Source of the DNA: Paraburkholderia sp. BCC1885
GTDB taxonomy: Bacteria > Pseudomonadota > Gammaproteobacteria > Burkholderiales > Burkholderiaceae
Length of the DNA: 64,000 nucleotides
NCBI RefSeq assembly: GCF_900996235.1
Contig: NZ_CAAJGM010000044.1
Coordinates: 62,001 to 126,000 of the forward strand
Direction: 5' to 3'
Positions 36,043 to 48,327 of this stretch are shown one piece after another. Made by a program: the position numbers and the translations under genes. Under the pieces are notes generated by a model, which was not told the origin of the DNA, made no database searches, and saw nothing but the letters and a program-made list of their open reading frames with translations. Numbering within the stretch: position 1 is the first letter of the stretch; each line of letters opens with the position of its first letter.

Positions 36043-37113
36043 TTAATGCAGCACGAGTTGCAGTGCGGCCAGCAGTTGCGCGTTTTCGTCAGGTGAACCG
36101 ACCGTCAGACGCACGCAATTGGCCAGCAATGGATGCATTTTACTCACGTTTTTGATCAAAACCCGTGCAGAAAGCAGCGTTTCGAACATAACGGATGCGT
36201 CAGGCACCCGCACCAGCAGGAAGTTGCCGGCGCTCGGAAACACTTGGGCACCCGGCAACTGACCCACGGCCAGCGCCAGTTTCGTGCGCTCCTCGCGCAG
36301 TTGCGCGGCCTGGGCGTCGAGCACGTCGAGGTGGTCGAGCAGGAAATCGGCGGTGGCTTGCGTCAGCACATTGATGTTGTAGGGCGGCCGCACCTTGTCG
36401 AATTCGGTAAGCCAGGCCGCGCGTCCGACCAGGTAGCCGAGGCGGATGCCGGCGAGGCCGAGCTTCGAGACCGTGCGCATCACCACCACGTTGTCGAATG
36501 CGTCGGCGCGCGGCAGCCAGCTTTGCTGCGCAAACGGCTGGTAGGCCTCGTCGATCACCACCAGGCTCTGGTTTGCGGCGGCGATGATGCGTTCCATGTC
36601 GGCGGCGTCGTAGAGCGTGCCGGTCGGATTGTTCGGATAGGCCAGATAGACGATGGCGGGCCGATGCTCGGCAATCGCGGCGAGCATCGCTTCGGTGTCG
36701 AGCGTGAAGTCGGCCTTGAGCGGCACGCCGACGAACTCCAGTTGCGCCAGTTTCGCCGACACCTGATACATCACGAAGCCAGGCACCGGCGCGAGCACCT
36801 TGGCGCCCGGCTGGGCGCAGGCCATCGACATCATGCTGATGATTTCATCCGAACCGTTGCCGAGCAGCACTTCGCAGTTCGCGGGCACGCCCATCGTGCG
36901 CTTGATCTTTTCGAGCAGCGCTTCCGGACGCGGTGCCGGATAGCGGTTCAGCGCGACACCCGCCAGATGTTCGCCGAGTTGCGCGGCAAGCGGCGCCGGC
37001 AAGGAGAACGGGTTTTCCATCGCGTCGAGCTTCACGTAGCCCGTGGCGTCCGGAACCGGATAGCTCGTCATCGCGAGGACGTCGCGGCGAATGATGTCTT
37101 GAGGTGTCGTCAT
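36043..37113 (-). CDS. hisC: Histidinol-phosphate aminotransferase
   Basis: 356 aa PLP-dependent class I/II aminotransferase. The PLP lysine lies in [31 protein letters not shown] and LGNGSDEII are the other family motifs. Start at 37113 ([12 protein letters not shown]); a further in-frame start at 37149 is less likely. Located between hisD and hisB. Confidence 0.96.
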   Translation of the reverse strand: MTTPQDIIRRDVLAMTSYPVPDATGYVKLDAMENPFSLPAPLAAQLGEHLAGVALNRYPAPRPEALLEKIKRTMGVPANCEVLLGNGSDEIISMMSMACAQPGAKVLAPVPGFVMYQVSAKLAQLEFVGVPLKADFTLDTEAMLAAIAEHRPAIVYLAYPNNPTGTLYDAADMERIIAAANQSLVVIDEAYQPFAQQSWLPRADAFDNVVVMRTVSKLGLAGIRLGYLVGRAAWLTEFDKVRPPYNINVLTQATADFLLDHLDVLDAQAAQLREERTKLALAVGQLPGAQVFPSAGNFLLVRVPDASVMFETLLSARVLIKNVSKMHPLLANCVRLTVGSPDENAQLLAALQLVLH

Positions 37114-37225
37114 GGGTAGGCGGACCGGATCGCACAGCGCACCGGTCATGCAAGGACGGCCCGAAAGCCGCCCCGATTGGTCAATTGAGGTGATGCGATG
37201 CCTGGCTTGCGTCAGGCCGGCGCGC

Positions 37226-38548
37226 TCAGCCGTTCTGCTTCATCCGGTACTCGGCGCTGCGGGCATGCGCCGGCAGTCCTTCGCCGTAAGCCAGCTCCGC
37301 TGCGATCTCACCGAGCGTCTGCGCGCCTTCCGCGCTGACTTCGATCACACTCGAACGCTTGAAGAAATCATAGACCCCAAGCGGCGAGGAGAACCGTGCG
37401 GTACGCGACGTAGGCAGCACGTGATTCGGCCCCGCGCAATAGTCGCCGAGGCTTTCGCTGGTGTAGCGGCCGAGGAAGATCGCGCCGGCGTGGCGAATCA
37501 GCTTGCCCCACTGATGCGGCTCCAGCGCGGAGATTTCGAGGTGCTCCGGGGCGATGTCGTTGGCGATCGCGCAGGCTTCGGCCATGTCGCGCACCTTGAT
37601 CAGCGCGCCGCGCCCTTCCAGCGAGGCGCGGATCACGTCGCGGCGCGGCATGGTGGGCAGCAGTTCGTTGATCGCGTCATGCACGCGGGCAATGAAAGCG
37701 TCGTCCGGGCATAGCAGGATGGATTGCGCGAGTTCGTCGTGCTCGGCTTGCGAGAACAGGTCCATGGCGACCCAGCGCGGATCGGTGGTGCCGTCGCATA
37801 GCACCAGGATCTCGGAAGGACCGGCGATCATGTCGATGCCGACCGTGCCGAACACGCGACGCTTGGCCGACGCGACATACGCGTTGCCGGGGCCGCAGAT
37901 CTTGTCGACGGCGGGCACGGTGGCGGTGCCATACGCCAATGCGCCCACGGCCTGCGCGCCGCCGATGGTAAACACGCGGTCGACGCCACCCAGCAGCGCC
38001 GCCGCCAGCACCAGCGGATTCTTCACGCCGTCGGGCGTGGGCACGACCATGACGATTTCGCGCACGCCGGCGACGCGCGCCGGAATCGCGTTCATCAACA
38101 CCGACGACGGATACGCAGCCTTGCCGCCCGGCACATAGATGCCGGCGCGGTCGAGTGGCGTGACCTTCTGGCCCAGCACGGTGCCGTCCGCTTCGGTGTA
38201 CTGCCAGCTATGGCTGCCGCATTCGATCTTCTGCTTCTCGTGATAGCCGCGCACGCGGGCGGCGGCCGCTTCGAGCGCGGCGCGGCGGCGCGGGTCGAGC
38301 CCTTCCAGCGCGGCTTCGAGTTCCGTCATCGGCAGTTCGAGCGCGGCGACGCTGGTCGCCTCCAGCCGGTCGAAGCGATTGGTGTATTCGAGTACGGCGG
38401 CGTCGCCGCGCGTCTTCACGTCGGCCAGAATCTGCGCAACCGACTTTTCGATCGCTTCGTCTTCGCTCGCCTCGAACGCGAGCACCGCGTGCAACGCCTT
38501 CTGGAAGTCGGGAGCACTGGAATCGAGTTTGCGAATCTTGATAGACAT
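37226..38548 (-). CDS. hisD: Histidinol dehydrogenase
   Basis: 440 aa zinc enzyme for the last two oxidations to histidine. Motifs: [20 protein letters not shown] region ([18 protein letters not shown]), [31 protein letters not shown], and GPNHVLPT. Length is normal. Downstream of hisG. Confidence 0.97.
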   Translation of the reverse strand: MSIKIRKLDSSAPDFQKALHAVLAFEASEDEAIEKSVAQILADVKTRGDAAVLEYTNRFDRLEATSVAALELPMTELEAALEGLDPRRRAALEAAAARVRGYHEKQKIECGSHSWQYTEADGTVLGQKVTPLDRAGIYVPGGKAAYPSSVLMNAIPARVAGVREIVMVVPTPDGVKNPLVLAAALLGGVDRVFTIGGAQAVGALAYGTATVPAVDKICGPGNAYVASAKRRVFGTVGIDMIAGPSEILVLCDGTTDPRWVAMDLFSQAEHDELAQSILLCPDDAFIARVHDAINELLPTMPRRDVIRASLEGRGALIKVRDMAEACAIANDIAPEHLEISALEPHQWGKLIRHAGAIFLGRYTSESLGDYCAGPNHVLPTSRTARFSSPLGVYDFFKRSSVIEVSAEGAQTLGEIAAELAYGEGLPAHARSAEYRMKQNG

Positions 38549-38615
38549 GCTGGTATCCGTTTCGGTAAGGCGCGCCTGACGCCTCTCAAGCTACGTCAGG
38601 CCAGATCAGGCGCGC

Positions 38616-40684
<2,069 letters not shown>

Positions 40685-40924
40685 TTACGCGTTTTGCCAT
40701 TCGGCGGGCGTCAGCGTCTTCATGCTGAGCGCGTGAATTTCTTCGCGCATGCGGTCGCCGAGCGCCGCATAGACGAGTTGATGCCGCTGGATCAGCCGCT
40801 TGCCTTCGAAGCTCGGCGAAACGATGGTCGCGAAGAAATGCTGACCGTCGCCTTCGACTTCGAGATGCTCGCAGGCGAGCCCAACCGCGATGTATTGCTT
40901 GACCTGTTCGGGAGTCGGCAACAT
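40685..40924 (-). CDS. BolA family protein (IbaG/YrbA-like)
   Basis: 79 aa single BolA domain with the FATIVSPSFEGKRLIQRHQLVYAALG signature, probably working with a monothiol glutaredoxin in iron-sulfur handling. It sits between the ABC-2 permease and murA, as ibaG does next to murA in E. coli. Confidence 0.94.
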   Translation of the reverse strand: MLPTPEQVKQYIAVGLACEHLEVEGDGQHFFATIVSPSFEGKRLIQRHQLVYAALGDRMREEIHALSMKTLTPAEWQNA

Positions 40925-40939
40925 GGGGAAAGCTCCTCG

Positions 40940-41704
40940 TCAGTGGCGCAGTTTGTAGCCGGAGGCGAGCATGCGCATCGCCACCACGGCCAGCACCACG
41001 AAGAAACCGGCGACAATGCCCAGGCTCACGAGCGGATCGATATCCGAGACCCCGAAGAAACCGTAGCGAAAGCCGTCGATCATGTAGAAAAAGGGATTCA
41101 GCCGCGACACTTCACGCCATACAGGCGGCAGCGTGTGGGTCGAATAAAACACGCCCGACAGGAACGTGAGCGGCATGATCAGAAAATTCTGGAACGCGGC
41201 GAGCTGGTCGAACTTCTCGGCCCAGATGCCGGCGATCAGACCGAGCGTGCCGAGTATCCCCGCGCCCAGCACGGCAAAGGCGACGATCATCAGTGGCGCG
41301 CTGAAACTGAGCGGCACGAACCAGATGGTCACGATAAACACGCCGAAGCCGACCGCCAGCCCGCGCACCACCGAAGCCAGCACATACGCGCAGTACATCT
41401 CATAGTGGGACAGCGGCGGCAGTAGCACGAACACCAGGTTGCCGGTGATTTTCGACTGGATTAGCGAGGACGAACTGTTGGCGAACGCGTTCTGCAACAC
41501 GCTCATCATCACGAGGCCGGGGATCAGGAAGCTCGTGTATTCGACGCCCGGGTAGACCTGCACATGGCCGCGCAGCGCGTGGCCGAAGATGGTCAGGTAC
41601 AACAGCGCGGTGATCACCGGAGCCAGAACCGTCTGGAAGGCGACCTTCCAGAAACGCAGAATTTCCTTGTAAAACAGCGTGCGAAATCCGTTAAACCCGC
41701 TCAT
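40940..41704 (-). CDS. ABC-2 type transporter permease (YadH-like)
   Basis: 254 aa with six hydrophobic segments and the ABC-2 membrane domain (FNGFRTLFYKEILRFWK start, PGVEYTSFLIPGLVMM, LSGVFYSTHTLP). It pairs with the ATPase at 41701, overlapping it by four bases. It probably exports a lipid, polysaccharide or drug; substrate unknown. Confidence 0.93.
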   Translation of the reverse strand: MSGFNGFRTLFYKEILRFWKVAFQTVLAPVITALLYLTIFGHALRGHVQVYPGVEYTSFLIPGLVMMSVLQNAFANSSSSLIQSKITGNLVFVLLPPLSHYEMYCAYVLASVVRGLAVGFGVFIVTIWFVPLSFSAPLMIVAFAVLGAGILGTLGLIAGIWAEKFDQLAAFQNFLIMPLTFLSGVFYSTHTLPPVWREVSRLNPFFYMIDGFRYGFFGVSDIDPLVSLGIVAGFFVVLAVVAMRMLASGYKLRH

Positions 41705-42633
41705 GCAAGCCCCTCGATCACTTCCGGACCGTTCATCACCTGAACGAAGACATCTTCGAGGTCGGCTTTGCGCACCTCGACTTCTTCCAATTTGCAGCCT
41801 GCGCTGCGGCATTGCGCGAGAATCCGCTCGACGTCGTCATAGCTCGCAAGGCGCAGCAGATGTTGCCGGCCATTGCCGTTGCCCGCGTGCGCGTCGACTT
41901 CGAGCGGACGCAGTTCGGCCGGCAGCACGCCTTCGGTAAAGCGCAGGAACAGTTGCATGCCGGCAAAGCGTTGCAGCAGCGCGCTGGTGCGCTCGAGCGC
42001 CACCACCTCGCCGCGCCGCAGCATGGCGATCCGGTCGCACAGCGACTCCGCCTCTTCCAGATAGTGCGTGGTCAGCACGATCGTGTGGCCCTCGCGATTC
42101 AGGCGCGAGATGAATTTCCACAAGGTCTGACGCAGTTCGACGTCGACACCCGCAGTGGGCTCGTCGAGCACGATCACCGGCGGCCGGTGCACCAGCGCCT
42201 GTGCGACCAGCACGCGGCGCTTCATGCCGCCCGACAGCGCGCGCATGTTGACGTCGGCTTTTTCGGTGAGATCGAGATTGGCCATCACCTCGTCGATCCA
42301 CGCGTCGTTATTGCGCAGGCCGAAATAGCCGGACTGGATGCGCAAGGTTTCGCGCACCGTGAAGAACGGATCGAACACGAGTTCCTGCGGCACGACGCCG
42401 AGCGCGCGGCGCGCGTCGCGGAAATCGCTGACCACGTCGTGGCCGCGTACCGCGATATGGCCTTCATCGGCGCGCGCGAGACCGGCGAGTATGCTGATCA
42501 GCGTCGTTTTGCCCGCACCGTTCGGACCGAGCAGTCCGAAAAACTCGCCTTCTTCGACCGTGAGGCTGACGCCCTTGAGCGCCTGAAGATCTTTGTAGCG
42601 CTTCTTGACGTTACGAATTTCTATGGCTGGCAT
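41701..42633 (-). CDS. ABC transporter ATP-binding protein (YadG-like exporter)
   Basis: 310 aa. Walker A GPNGAGKTT, signature LSGGMKRR, Walker B VIVLDEPTAGVD, and a ~80-residue C-terminal extension typical of ABC-2 ATPases. Partner of the permease at 40940. The 180 bases to mlaB (42634-42813) show no gene. Confidence 0.94.
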   Translation of the reverse strand: MPAIEIRNVKKRYKDLQALKGVSLTVEEGEFFGLLGPNGAGKTTLISILAGLARADEGHIAVRGHDVVSDFRDARRALGVVPQELVFDPFFTVRETLRIQSGYFGLRNNDAWIDEVMANLDLTEKADVNMRALSGGMKRRVLVAQALVHRPPVIVLDEPTAGVDVELRQTLWKFISRLNREGHTIVLTTHYLEEAESLCDRIAMLRRGEVVALERTSALLQRFAGMQLFLRFTEGVLPAELRPLEVDAHAGNGNGRQHLLRLASYDDVERILAQCRSAGCKLEEVEVRKADLEDVFVQVMNGPEVIEGLA

Positions 42634-42813
42634 GACTGTGCGCCGCGTTGGATGACGGCGCCTGATAGGTGCGCAAAGTGCTGGAAGGGAACGAAATTGG
42701 GGTTCGCCAAAGTCAAACCTGAACCCCAAAAAACGTTTGATTATAGGGCAAAGTCTGACCGGCAGACTTTGCCGAGGGGATTGGAAGGCGACGCGCGAAG
42801 CGTCAGCAGAGCG

Positions 42814-43119
42814 TCAATGTCGCTCGGAGACCAGCGTATCGACGCCGTAGGCATGCGCGAGGCTGGCGAGACCAGCCGGCAGATTGACGATATCAAGCGC
42901 GGCGCCGCGTGCCTGGGCGGCCCGCTGCCATGCGATCAGCACGGCAAGCGCCGACGAATCGAACTGCGCGAGCGGCGCGCAATCGACGCCGGTCGCACCC
43001 GCCGCGATCCGCTGCAGCCCGGCGGCGAGCGCGGCCTTCGCGCTCGCGTGGGTCAGCGTCGTGCCGGTTTCGAAACGGCCCGCCGTTGGGCGGACCCCGG
43101 CGTTCACCGCTGAGCTCAC
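42814..43119 (-). CDS. mlaB: MlaB, STAS-domain subunit of the Mla complex
   Basis: 101 aa STAS protein that binds MlaF and tunes its ATPase activity. The conserved DSSALAVLIAW segment (phospho-site-like Ser/Thr region) is present. Overlaps the mlaC stop by four bases. Sequence is divergent but context is decisive. Confidence 0.9.
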   Translation of the reverse strand: MSSAVNAGVRPTAGRFETGTTLTHASAKAALAAGLQRIAAGATGVDCAPLAQFDSSALAVLIAWQRAAQARGAALDIVNLPAGLASLAHAYGVDTLVSERH

Positions 43120-43745
43120 GACTGCTTGCCCGCAGCGAGTTGCTGGTTACGCTGCGTGAGGAACTGGATCAGGCCGTCCACGCCGTGCTGCTGGATCTGC
43201 TCGTTGAACTGCTGCTGATACGCCTGAATGAGCCATGCGCCGAGCACGTTGATGTCATACACGCGCCAGCCTTGCGGCGTCTTGTACAGACGGTAGTCGA
43301 GTTCCACCGGCGAGCCGTTGTTCATCACCACCGAACGGACCACCGTGTCGGTATCGTCCGGGTTCATGCGGAACGGCTTGTACTGGATCTGCTGGTCTTT
43401 GACCTGCGCCAGCGCGCCCGAATACGTGCGGATCAGCAGCATCTTGAACTGCTCGACCACGGCGTCCTGCTGCGCCGGCGTGGCAGCACGCCAGTTGCGG
43501 CCCATTGCCAGTTGCGTGGTGCGGCGGAAGTCCGTGTACGGCAGGATCTTCTCGTTGACGAGTTGCGTGATGTGCGAAATGTCGCCCTGCTGGATCGACT
43601 TGTCGCTGCGGACCTGGTCCACCACCTGCTGGGTGACGGTCTTGATCAGCGCGTCGGGCGCGCTGGTGTCGACCGCTTGCGCATGGGCCACGCTACCGAA
43701 GGAAAACAATGCGGCAAAAAACGGAACGAGGAAGAATTTTTTCAT
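43116..43745 (-). CDS. mlaC: MlaC, periplasmic phospholipid-binding protein
   Basis: 209 aa periplasmic carrier that shuttles phospholipid between MlaA and the inner-membrane MlaFEDB complex. Signal peptide MKKFFLVPFFAALFSFGSVAHA; mature protein shows the Tol_Tol_Ttg2 features (LPYTDFRRTTQLAMGRNWR, YRLYKTPQGWRVYDINVLGAWLI). Located between mlaA and mlaB. Confidence 0.96.
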   Translation of the reverse strand: MKKFFLVPFFAALFSFGSVAHAQAVDTSAPDALIKTVTQQVVDQVRSDKSIQQGDISHITQLVNEKILPYTDFRRTTQLAMGRNWRAATPAQQDAVVEQFKMLLIRTYSGALAQVKDQQIQYKPFRMNPDDTDTVVRSVVMNNGSPVELDYRLYKTPQGWRVYDINVLGAWLIQAYQQQFNEQIQQHGVDGLIQFLTQRNQQLAAGKQS

Positions 43746-43864
43746 ATTAAGCCTGGCAAGAGGAATAGTGCAGTGCACACCTTGGAACCGACAATAGCAC
43801 GCGAGTTCATCCGCGATCCACGCGCAAACTGCGAGAGTCGTTTCCAGGTGTTACGGCTGCGACC

Positions 43865-44884
43865 TCAACGCAATTTGAATGTCGGGAAGTTAAGCCGCGG
43901 CGGCACCACCTGATCGGCCGGAACCTGATCGTTCTCGGGACCGCCGTTCATATCCAGCGGCGGCGTGGCCGGCGTACCGGAAGCCGGCGCCACGGTGGCA
44001 GCGGTGGCGCCCGAACCCGAAGCGCCCTGCGGCGCCGCTGGGTTGGCAGGAGCAGACGCCGTGCCCGGCGCCGAAGCCGCGCCCGGAGCGGAGGCTGCGG
44101 TGGCGCCCGCCGCCGGCGCTGCGGCGCTGCCGTCCACGTCGTCATACTTGGGCAACGGCGCGTTGTCGCCGTAATCCGGCAGCGCGGCGTTGCCGCCGCT
44201 CTTGCCTTGCGCGAGCAGGTAGTTGCGGCGCTGCAGATAGGCGTTGCGCACGAACGAGTACTTGTCGAGCGCCGCGCCTTCCAGCACGTCGCTCGCGCTC
44301 AGCAGGTTAGCCCGCGTATTGACGATGTTCACGCCATACAGCGCCCAACTCAGGCCATCCGGATGAATGTACGACAGCGGATTGACGTAGTAAGCACCAA
44401 TCGACCCCACCGCGTCGCGCACCGTGCTCGGCCCGAACAGCGGCAACACGAGGTACGGACCCGCCGGCACGCCATAGTGACCGAGCGTGAGACCCAGGTC
44501 GTTGTCGTGCTTCGGCAGTTTCGCGAGCGTGGCGACGTCGAACAGGCCGCCCACACCGAACGTGGTGTTGATGACGATCCGCATGATGTCTTCCACGCCA
44601 TCGGTGATCTTCAGTTGCAGCAGGTTGTTGGCTGCCACGTAGACGTCACCGATATTCGAGAAGAAGTTCGTCACGCTGTCGCGCACCGGCTGCGGCGTGA
44701 TGTACACGTAGCCCTTGGCGACCGGCTTCAGCGCGTACTGATCGACCTTGTCGTTGAACTTGAAGATCGTGCGGTTTACACCCTCGAGCGGATCGCCCTT
44801 GGTGGGGTTCTGGACGGTCGCACAGCCGGCCAGCATGGCCGCGCCGAAAGCGAGCGCCGAGAAACGGACGCGCATGGTCTGCAT
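43865..44884 (-). CDS. mlaA: MlaA (VacJ) outer-membrane lipoprotein
   Basis: 339 aa lipoprotein removing phospholipids from the outer leaflet. Lipobox LAGC (LAFGAAMLAGCATVQ); conserved DPLEGVNRTIFKFNDKVD, and FGVGGLFDVAT and YLVLPLFGPSTVRD. The last ~100 residues are an Ala/Pro/Gly/Ser-rich low-complexity tail, longer than in E. coli. AGGAGA precedes the ATG at 44884. In this lineage mlaA is inside the mla operon. Confidence 0.96.
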   Translation of the reverse strand: MQTMRVRFSALAFGAAMLAGCATVQNPTKGDPLEGVNRTIFKFNDKVDQYALKPVAKGYVYITPQPVRDSVTNFFSNIGDVYVAANNLLQLKITDGVEDIMRIVINTTFGVGGLFDVATLAKLPKHDNDLGLTLGHYGVPAGPYLVLPLFGPSTVRDAVGSIGAYYVNPLSYIHPDGLSWALYGVNIVNTRANLLSASDVLEGAALDKYSFVRNAYLQRRNYLLAQGKSGGNAALPDYGDNAPLPKYDDVDGSAAAPAAGATAASAPGAASAPGTASAPANPAAPQGASGSGATAATVAPASGTPATPPLDMNGGPENDQVPADQVVPPRLNFPTFKLR

Positions 44885-44895
44885 TCTTGTTCTCC

Positions 44896-45438
44896 TTATT
44901 GACCCGACGCGCCCGCAGGCACGGCCGGTGCCGGTGCCGCCGGCGCGGCGGCCGCAGCGGATGCGCCCGACTTGGCGGCGCCCGAATCTGCCGCCTTGCT
45001 ATAGAGGAATTGTCCAATCAGGTTCTCGAGCACGATGGCCGACTGGGTCATCGAGATCGTGTCGCCTGCTTTCAGCATTTCACTATCGCCGCCCGGTTCG
45101 AGACCGATGTACTGCTCACCGAGCAGGCCCGAGGTCAGGATCTTGGCGGAGGTGTCTTTCGGAAACGGGTATTGCTTGTCCAGATCGATCGTTACGACGG
45201 CCTGGTACGAGTTGCTGTCGAAGCCGATCGAATCCACCCGGCCGACCGTCACGCCCGCGCTCTTCACCGGCGCACGCGCTTTCAGGCCACCGATATTGTC
45301 GAACTTCAGCTTGACCGGGTAAGTTGCCTGAAACGACAACGAGCTCATGTTGCCGGCCTTCAGCGCCAGGAACAGCAGCGCTACGAAGCCCAGCACCACA
45401 AACAGGCCGACCCAGAAGTCGAGAGCAGTCTTTTTCAT
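44896..45438 (-). CDS. mlaD: MlaD, MCE-domain phospholipid transport protein
   Basis: 180 aa: one N-terminal membrane helix (LDFWVGLFVVLGFVALLFLAL), then one MCE domain (ATYPVKLKFDNIGGLKARAPVKSAGV...). It forms the periplasmic hexameric ring of the Mla complex. The tail is Ala/Pro-rich. Start could also be two codons earlier. Between mlaE and mlaA. Confidence 0.96.
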   Translation of the reverse strand: MKKTALDFWVGLFVVLGFVALLFLALKAGNMSSLSFQATYPVKLKFDNIGGLKARAPVKSAGVTVGRVDSIGFDSNSYQAVVTIDLDKQYPFPKDTSAKILTSGLLGEQYIGLEPGGDSEMLKAGDTISMTQSAIVLENLIGQFLYSKAADSGAAKSGASAAAAAPAAPAPAVPAGASGQ

Positions 45439-45531
45439 CGTCATCCCAAAGTGAATCCAGCGCGCCGGCCGCGCCTTCCGCGCGGCGCGGGCAAGCCGGT
45501 GCCCGCGGCGGAAAGCGCGTCGCGCGGTTTT

Positions 45532-46299
45532 TTAGCCGAACATCAATGCGGTCAGCAGGAAATCGAGGCCGAGTACGGCGAGCGAGCCGTACACCACCGT
45601 CTTGGTCGTCGCCCGCGAAACGCCTTCCGGGGTCGGTTTGGCTTCGTAGCCCTGGAAGAGCGCGATGAACGTCACCGCAAAGCCGAACACGATACTCTTG
45701 ATTACCCCGTTGCCCACATCGGCCCACACGTCGACGCCGCCTTGCATCTGCGACCAGAACGAGCCGGCGTCCACGCCGATCATCAGCACGCCCACCACAT
45801 AACCGCCGCCAATTCCGACCGCACTGAAAATGGCCGCGAGAATCGGCATGGAGATGATGCCGGCCCACAGGCGCGGCGCGACCACGATCTTGATCGGATC
45901 CACCGCCATCATTTCCATGGCCGTCAGTTGCTCGCCCGCCTTCATCAGGCCGATTTCCGCCGTGAGCGACGTGCCGGCGCGCCCCGCGAACAGCAGCGCC
46001 GTGACCACCGGACCCAGTTCGCGCACCAGCGACAGCGCCACCAGCAAGCCGAGCGCCTGCTCGGAACCATAGCGGTTCAGCGTGTTGTAACCCTGCAGCC
46101 CCAGCACGAAGCCGACAAACAAACCCGACACCGCGATGATCACCAGCGAATAATTACCCACGAAGTGGATCTGCTTCGTGACAAGACGCGGACGGCGCAA
46201 CAAAGGGAAAAATTCGAGCACGAGGCGCAGGAAGAGCCGCGTGGCGTAGCCGACGGTTTCGAGGCTGCCGAGCACCGAACGTCCGATCGAACTGATCAT
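45532..46299 (-). CDS. mlaE: MlaE, ABC permease of the Mla complex
   Basis: 255 aa integral membrane permease with five to six hydrophobic segments and the MlaE/TTG2B signature (RELGPVVTALLFAGRAGTSLTAEIG, MKAGEQLTAMEMM). It overlaps mlaF by four bases. Confidence 0.97.
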   Translation of the reverse strand: MISSIGRSVLGSLETVGYATRLFLRLVLEFFPLLRRPRLVTKQIHFVGNYSLVIIAVSGLFVGFVLGLQGYNTLNRYGSEQALGLLVALSLVRELGPVVTALLFAGRAGTSLTAEIGLMKAGEQLTAMEMMAVDPIKIVVAPRLWAGIISMPILAAIFSAVGIGGGYVVGVLMIGVDAGSFWSQMQGGVDVWADVGNGVIKSIVFGFAVTFIALFQGYEAKPTPEGVSRATTKTVVYGSLAVLGLDFLLTALMFG

Positions 46300-47117
46300 G
46301 CCTGTCCCCCGCCGATGCCGAAATCTGCCGCAAGCGGCGTATTACTGGGATAGTGGAATTTGAACGGGCCGTCTGGCGCGCCGTCGATGAACTGCCGCAC
46401 GGTGGCATCGGTCGAGGCGCGCAGTTCGGCGGGCGTGCCTTCCGCGTGGACCCCGCCGTTGGCGAGAAAGTACACGTAGTCGGCAATCGCGAACGATTCC
46501 GGCACGTCGTGCGTCACCAGAATGGAGGTGGCGCCGAGCGCCTGGTTCAGCGCGCGAATCAGGTTCGCGGTGATGCCGAGCGAAATGGGATCGAGACCGG
46601 CGAACGGCTCGTCATACATCATCAGTTCGGGGTCGAGCGCGATGGCGCGGGCGAGCGCCACGCGCCGCGCCATGCCGCCCGAAATCTCGGATGGCGCCAG
46701 TTCGCGCGCGCCGCGCAGACCCACCGCGTTGAGCTTCATCAGCACGAGATCGCGGATCAATTCCTCGGGCAGATCGGTGTGCTCGCGCAGCGCGAACGCC
46801 ACGTTTTCGAACACCGACATGTCGGTGAATAGCGCGCCGAACTGAAACAGCATGCCCATCTTGCGACGCAAGGCATACAGGCCGTCGCGCGTTTGCGCGC
46901 CGATGTCCTGGCCTTGAAACAGAATCTGCCCGCGCTGCGCGCGCACGAGGCCGCCGATCAGCCGCAGCACGGTGGTCTTGCCACACCCCGAGCCGCCCAT
47001 GACCGCGACGACCTGGCCGCGCCTGAAGCGCAGGTTCAGGTTCGACAGGACGAGCCGGTCGCCGTAACCGAAGTCGACGTCGCGGAGCTCGAGAAGGGTC
47101 TCGGAGGAGGAAGGCAC
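46296..47117 (-). CDS. mlaF: MlaF, ATPase of the Mla complex
   Basis: 273 aa. Walker A GGSGCGKTT, signature SGGMARR, Walker B MMYDEPFAGLD, switch His in VTHDVPE. First gene of a minus-strand array running without a strand change to tatC at 29224. The gap 47118-47214 to thiE contains the likely promoter. Confidence 0.97.
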   Translation of the reverse strand: MPSSSETLLELRDVDFGYGDRLVLSNLNLRFRRGQVVAVMGGSGCGKTTVLRLIGGLVRAQRGQILFQGQDIGAQTRDGLYALRRKMGMLFQFGALFTDMSVFENVAFALREHTDLPEELIRDLVLMKLNAVGLRGARELAPSEISGGMARRVALARAIALDPELMMYDEPFAGLDPISLGITANLIRALNQALGATSILVTHDVPESFAIADYVYFLANGGVHAEGTPAELRASTDATVRQFIDGAPDGPFKFHYPSNTPLAADFGIGGGQA

Positions 47118-47214
47118 GAAGCTGACAATCCTTTTACACAGAAGGCCGAATTATAGGGCCATCGTGCAAAAGTTGCCGTGACGCGCCCTGTCCCCGAAAG
47201 CGCGGACTTCGCGA

Positions 47215-48327
47215 TTATGGCGTAAACCCTCGCTGCATTGCAGCGACCGCGCTGGCGGGGTCCGCGGCCTCTGTGACGGCGCGCACGACAGCCGCGCAGC
47301 CCACCCCGGTCGCCAGTACCTGAGGCAGTACCTGCTGGTCGATGCCGCCGATCGCGACCAGCGGCACGACGCCGTCGAGCAGTCGCACATAGCGCGCGAG
47401 ACGCGCGAGTCCCTGCGGCGCGGTGGGCATCACTTTTGTGGTGGTCGGGAACACCGCGCCGAGCGCGACGTAGCTCGGGCGGAAGTGCAGCGCGGTAAGA
47501 ATCTCGTAGTAGCCGTGGGTCGACAGGCCGAGCCGGATGCCGGCGGCGGCGAGCCTCGCCAGATCGGCTTGGTGCAGATCTTCCTGACCGAGGTGGACGC
47601 CATACGCGCCGGCTTCGAGCGCCAGTTGCCAATGATCGTTGATGAAAACCTGGGCGTCGTGCGCGCGTCCCGCTGCGACGCAACGGGAAATTTCCTGCAC
47701 CAGTTCAAGCGGTTCCGCCGTCTTGCGACGAAGTTGGAGCGTCTTCACGCCGAATCCGGCTACACGCTCGACCCACTCCGCGGTCGGCAAAACGGGATAT
47801 AGGCCAAGACGCGCCGGGCAGTGCGCGAACGGCTGCTCGGGCGCCGCCGGCAAGCCCAGCACGCGCGGGAAGCGCGCCAGGTCGGTGGGCCAGGCGTCGT
47901 CGGCCCGGGTTTCGTCGCCGTCGCGCCAGGCGAGCGCCAGCACCAGCGCGTCGTGCGGGCCGAAGCCGCAATCGAGAAACGCGGCCAGCGCGGCAATCCA
48001 GTCTTCGGCCAGATGGCCTTCCAGCGGATAACGCTCGCCGCCCAGATGCAGTGTCGCGCGTCCGGCGGCGGCTTCGATCACGCCGGCGCCCCGCACCTGC
48101 CAGCGCGCCACCTGTTCGCCGTGCTGCTGGGCGTCGGCGACGATGATCAGATCGCCGCCGTTGGCGTCGTCCGGCGCGCTCAGGCAAATGCGCCACGGCG
48201 CGTGAGTCGGCGGCCATTCGCCGAGGCGGGCGCGGATGCGCTCGGCCGCTTCGGTCAGTTCATCGGCGGGCGGCCAGAACAGGTCGCGGCCGCCGAGCGG
48301 TGAAGTCTGCGTGGACGGCTGATTCAT
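47215..48327 (-). CDS. thiE: Thiamine-phosphate synthase with an N-terminal extension
   Basis: 370 aa. Residues from about 172 on are a normal ThiE TIM barrel ([61 protein letters not shown]), joining HMP-PP and thiazole phosphate. Residues 1-170 are additional; within them [18 protein letters not shown] and [12 protein letters not shown] resemble the C-terminal GTGC-helix region of the HMP-P kinase ThiD, but the kinase signature is lost. So this looks like a relic ThiD-ThiE fusion. It overlaps thiG by four bases and is last in the operon. Confidence 0.92.
   Translation of the reverse strand: MNQPSTQTSPLGGRDLFWPPADELTEAAERIRARLGEWPPTHAPWRICLSAPDDANGGDLIIVADAQQHGEQVARWQVRGAGVIEAAAGRATLHLGGERYPLEGHLAEDWIAALAAFLDCGFGPHDALVLALAWRDGDETRADDAWPTDLARFPRVLGLPAAPEQPFAHCPARLGLYPVLPTAEWVERVAGFGVKTLQLRRKTAEPLELVQEISRCVAAGRAHDAQVFINDHWQLALEAGAYGVHLGQEDLHQADLARLAAAGIRLGLSTHGYYEILTALHFRPSYVALGAVFPTTTKVMPTAPQGLARLARYVRLLDGVVPLVAIGGIDQQVLPQVLATGVGCAAVVRAVTEAADPASAVAAMQRGFTP

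Noticed and set aside
44887..46353. Plus-strand ORF of 488 codons opposite mlaD and mlaE
   Set aside because: His/Arg/Gln-rich shadow frame; the Mla genes are clear on the minus strand.
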